64,000 nt of DNA. Source: Bacillota bacterium. Its GTDB lineage: Bacteria; Bacillota; Bacilli; Desulfuribacillales; Desulfuribacillaceae. The stretch spans positions 62,001-126,000 of the forward strand of contig JAEWFW010000016.1 in the NCBI GenBank assembly GCA_023388635.1, read 5' to 3'. The translations under genes were made by a program, and so were the position numbers. Shown here piece after piece: positions 61,626 to 64,000 of this stretch; the stretch's first letter is position 1, and each line of letters starts with the position of its first letter. The notes beneath the pieces were generated by a model. The model made no database searches. It worked only from the letters and a program-made list of their open reading frames with translations, and was not told the origin of the DNA.

Positions 61626-62639
61626 TTATTGGACAACAGGAAGTGGCTTGCGCTCTGCTTCCGGTTTATTTTTCTCTAACCAACCGTTATCAAATCCGCC
61701 TAGCAACGATTGAGCATCATATCCATTCATTTTTAGTAAAGCGACAGTTTGCCCGGCATTATTTCCCGACCAGCAGGTGACGACAATCTTTTTGTCCATC
61801 GGCAAGTCTCCCATTTGCTTTTCAATATCATCCCATGAATAGAAATGCGCTCCTTCGATATGTCCCTGATCGTAATTATCTGCCTTCGGTGCGCGAATAT
61901 CCATCACATAATACTTGTCAGGATTTGCTTGCAATTCTTCATGCAATTTTGCCGGAGCCATTAAATTGCGCGTTTCTGCTGATACGATCGAACCCAAATA
62001 CCCTTCGGCAGCTTCCCACGCAAATTGATCTTCCTCTGTCTCCGCTTTCGAAACGACCGGTGCATCTTTCAACAAATTAGCGCCTGTGCCTTCCAACGGC
62101 AATTCAGCTTTCGTCCAATTACCCGATCCACCTGTAATCGCTTTGGCATCAAATCCGGCAACATTTAAGGCTCCGTTCACTTGATTGGCTTGTTGTCCTG
62201 AGTAGCAAAATACGTAAACCGGTTTATCCATCGGAATGCGATCAAGTAATGTCGCCAACTCGCCGCCGACAAAATTCACATTGTACGAACCAGGAATATG
62301 ACCCTTTTCAAAATCTTCCGGCGCTCTGACATCTACGACGAAAACATCGTTCTCTTGAATCGCCTTCCATGCATCAGCCGGTGCCGCCATGAAGTTAGCT
62401 CCGCCTGCTCTCTCAGCCGCAAAGTCCTTTGTCCGCTCCAATACAACTTCCTTTGCCGAAATCGCTGGTTTTGCCGGTTCCGGTGTCGCTTCCGGCATTG
62501 GTGCTGGAGCCGGTGTTTGTACTGTTGGCGGTGTCTGCGTTGGCTGATCTACCGTTTTACCGCATCCTGCCATAAAGATTAACATAAACACTGATAAAAC
62601 GATTACCGCTGTTTTAACTTTAAAATTCCATTTAAACAT
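61626..62639 (-). CDS. Lipoprotein with two rhodanese domains
   Basis: A 337-residue exported lipoprotein: lipobox IFMAGC, a Pro/Ala/Thr-rich linker (residues about 32-60), and two rhodanese domains. Both active-site loops keep the cysteine: FCYSGQQAN (about residue 150) and TCWSGNNAG (about residue 293). Tandem rhodanese proteins bind or transfer sulfane sulfur, so on the outer membrane face it could feed or take up polysulfide. It lies behind a NrfD/TorD pair, which suggests sulfur respiration; that is inference. ATG at 62639 after GGAGGGG. Confidence 0.88.
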   Translation of the reverse strand: MFKWNFKVKTAVIVLSVFMLIFMAGCGKTVDQPTQTPPTVQTPAPAPMPEATPEPAKPAISAKEVVLERTKDFAAERAGGANFMAAPADAWKAIQENDVFVVDVRAPEDFEKGHIPGSYNVNFVGGELATLLDRIPMDKPVYVFCYSGQQANQVNGALNVAGFDAKAITGGSGNWTKAELPLEGTGANLLKDAPVVSKAETEEDQFAWEAAEGYLGSIVSAETRNLMAPAKLHEELQANPDKYYVMDIRAPKADNYDQGHIEGAHFYSWDDIEKQMGDLPMDKKIVVTCWSGNNAGQTVALLKMNGYDAQSLLGGFDNGWLEKNKPEAERKPLPVVQ

Positions 62640-62704
62640 TTTTTACCCCTCCGTATTTATATTATTGTTTTTATTGCTGCCGACCGGCAGACGATATCCT
62701 AACT

Positions 62705-62899
62705 TCATCCGATTCCCGTTGCTGATCCGCCCTGTATTTCCGGTGCTTGTGTTCTCTCCGGTGCCTCATAGCGTAAAATATTCGACACGACCGGTTGCGA
62801 TGGCTCCGGCACTTCTACGACGGGAACCTGCTTGCAGCCGGTGAGCAAGAACATACTCACTGCCAGTAAAATCAGCCCTTTCTTCTTTGCCAATCCCAT
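62705..62899 (-). CDS. Small lipoprotein
   Basis: A 64-residue lipoprotein with a basic start, hydrophobic segment and lipobox LLTGC, then a Val/Pro/Glu-rich tail. ATG at 62899 has GGAGGGA eight bases upstream. It overlaps nothing and lies between torD-like and rhodanese genes. No family recognised; it may be an accessory factor of the respiratory enzyme beside it. Confidence 0.6.
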   Translation of the reverse strand: MGLAKKKGLILLAVSMFLLTGCKQVPVVEVPEPSQPVVSNILRYEAPERTQAPEIQGGSATGIG

Positions 62900-62916
62900 A
62901 ATCAGTCCCTCCGATC

Positions 62917-63540
62917 TCAACACAAATTCCCTTGCTGCTCTTCAATCATTCTTCGCTGCAATGCTTCCACTACGTCGATGACGACTTGCGTAATGCACAA
63001 ATATACATTGTGACCACGTACTTGCTGAATTTGCGCTTTAAAGTCCGCCAACCAATCAAAATGATCCTTGATAAATTGGCGTGTCTCCTGCACCGCTTGC
63101 TGATCGACAAAATACCCCAACAGCTCCAATAAGACACTGATATGATCAGGTTGCCTGCTTAGTTCGTCAGGTAACTCTATCTGTAATCGCTCCAGCATAT
63201 AGCGTACATGCAATGCGCTATCTCCCATTAAGTAACCTTTACTGTCGGCAAAGCCGATGCCCGAGCTCTGATCCGTCGTCCAGACTTTATATACCGACTC
63301 CACCGGTACTGCCGCTTCGCGACCTATACTGATAAACGTCAGGCAATATGCACGCTTCATCGCTTCGTAGTCAGTAAACACGATCTGCTCTTGCAGTTCG
63401 TCGAAAGCAGCGCTGGAAAATCCATACTTTTGCATCATCTCCGCCAATTCGCGCCAAATATCTCCTCGCCACAATGCTTCATAAAACCCGCTTTCGGGAA
63501 ATTTATAGAATTCCGACAATATCCGAAAAATTTCTCCCAT
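62917..63540 (-). CDS. TorD-like molybdoenzyme assembly chaperone
   Basis: A 207-residue, mostly helical protein that fits the TorD/DmsD/NarJ chaperones, which help insert molybdopterin into exported oxidoreductases. The core includes FTDYEAMKRAYCLTFI and ESVYKVWTTDQSSGIGF. The ATG at 63540 starts one base after the stop of the NrfD-type gene, so the two are co-translated. The presence of this chaperone predicts a molybdopterin catalytic subunit upstream, beyond the window. Confidence 0.75.
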   Translation of the reverse strand: MGEIFRILSEFYKFPESGFYEALWRGDIWRELAEMMQKYGFSSAAFDELQEQIVFTDYEAMKRAYCLTFISIGREAAVPVESVYKVWTTDQSSGIGFADSKGYLMGDSALHVRYMLERLQIELPDELSRQPDHISVLLELLGYFVDQQAVQETRQFIKDHFDWLADFKAQIQQVRGHNVYLCITQVVIDVVEALQRRMIEEQQGNLC

Positions 63541-63541
63541 A

Positions 63542-64000
63542 TTATATCCCCGTAGCGGCAGTATGCCCGACTTGTTTCTTGGGGAACCCGCTGTTATCCT
63601 GATAATCAAGCGGCAATTTTTGTTCAGCCAGTAAATATAAGAGAATGGCGACTCCCAATGCTCCGACGATCACACCCCACGCAGGCAACCCTGTTTGAAA
63701 CGAGTGATAGGCAACATCCGTCGCCCCACCGACAACTTTCAGAGGTACCAATTGACCGGCAATGACCAAATCGTAGCGCATGAAAAACGCACCGATTAGC
63801 GCCAACACTGCCGCAGGGAATATTCTCTTGCTTTGAAAACCGCCCGGCAACATCAAAATCACAAACGGGATGACCATGCCAAATCCCACTTCAAATATCC
63901 AAAATTTCCACGCTAGAGGTCCGACAACTACCGCAACCACCGCTTCATACTTACCGGGAACGCCTCCATAAACACCGGAAATCATTTTCCAGATGACGAA
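63542..64000 (-). CDS. NrfD/PsrC-type membrane subunit, N-terminus beyond the window
   Basis: The C-terminal 152 residues of a multi-spanning membrane protein; the frame is open to base 64000. Four hydrophobic segments are visible, with MRYDLVIAGQLVPLKVVGG, typical of NrfD/PsrC quinol-binding anchors. Such subunits pair with a 4Fe-4S protein and a molybdopterin enzyme (polysulfide, thiosulfate, tetrathionate, arsenate, DMSO or nitrite types). The substrate cannot be told from this part. Confidence 0.75.
   Translation of the reverse strand, partial: FVIWKMISGVYGGVPGKYEAVVAVVVGPLAWKFWIFEVGFGMVIPFVILMLPGGFQSKRIFPAAVLALIGAFFMRYDLVIAGQLVPLKVVGGATDVAYHSFQTGLPAWGVIVGALGVAILLYLLAEQKLPLDYQDNSGFPKKQVGHTAATGI

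Overview
The window comes from an endospore-forming, flagellated, Gram-positive bacterium of the Bacillales type. The evidence is gene order: read on the minus strand from right to left it follows the Bacillus subtilis segment rpoE-pyrG-spo0F-fsa-murA-(rho/glpX)-rpmE-prfA-prmC-spoIIR-ywlB-ywlC-(transporter)-ywlE-rpiB-ywlG-glyA-upp-(wecB)-atp-(nuo)-ywzB-murA-spoIID-spoIIQ-spoIIID-mbl-flhO-flhP-fabZ almost gene for gene. An 11-subunit nuo operon beside atp, an SLH-domain surface protein and a sulfur-type respiratory cluster at the right edge suggest a lineage outside the core Bacillaceae (for example an Alicyclobacillaceae- or Desulfuribacillus-like organism). That placement is a guess from gene content. 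I saw no tRNA, rRNA, insertion sequence, phage gene or CRISPR array.

Layout, left to right. (1) 1-12.8 kb is the most variable part: a cut-off FAD oxidoreductase, a yigZ homologue, a minus-strand set (lipoprotein, nucleotide-sugar dehydrogenase, glycosyltransferase), a 1387-residue SLH protein with a good sigma-D promoter, and a methyltransferase convergent with fabZ. (2) 12.9-20.6 kb is flhOP, mbl and the sporulation genes spoIIID, spoIIQ, spoIID, then murA and a ywzB-like gene. (3) 20.7-30.5 kb is nuoABCDHIJKLMN, without the NADH-oxidising subunits E, F and G. (4) 30.7-38.1 kb is the complete F1Fo ATP synthase operon with atpI and an atpZ-like gene. (5) 38.1-52.7 kb is housekeeping: wecB, upp, glyA, ywlG, rpiB, a chemoreceptor, ywlE, a ZIP transporter, threonylcarbamoyl-AMP synthase, ywlB, spoIIR, prmC, prfA, a DUF1385 gene, a YhcN-type lipoprotein, rpmE, a LysM/M23 peptidase. 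(6) 52.8-61.4 kb is rho, glpX, a second murA, a transaldolase, spo0F, pyrG, rpoE and an ftsW-family gene. (7) 61.6-64 kb is a two-domain rhodanese lipoprotein, a small lipoprotein, a TorD-like chaperone and a cut-off NrfD-type membrane subunit.

How the genes fit together. Energy conservation (complex I, ATP synthase, probably a sulfur or other anaerobic oxidoreductase at the right edge) is combined with cell-envelope synthesis (two MurA, Mbl, FtsW, FabZ, WecB, nucleotide-sugar dehydrogenase, SLH protein) and with a sporulation set whose promoters can be read by eye: sigma-H plus two Spo0A boxes at spo0F, sigma-F at spoIIR, sigma-F/G at spoIIQ, sigma-E at spoIIID, and sigma-D at flhOP and at the SLH gene.

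The most unusual signal is not a gene: short degenerate tandem repeats (units of 9, 15, 24 and 27 bp inside genes; 17 and 18-19 bp outside) recur at about nine places. They add low-complexity segments to conserved proteins (NuoB N-terminus, AtpI loop, SpoIIR tail, a glycosyltransferase linker, a nucleotide-sugar dehydrogenase N-terminus). In-frame copies lie in coding sequence and out-of-frame copies only between genes, which suggests a repeat-generating process filtered by selection. I found no clear new multi-gene system; the repeats, the sigma-D control of a giant SLH protein and the hairpins flanking atpE are the best leads.
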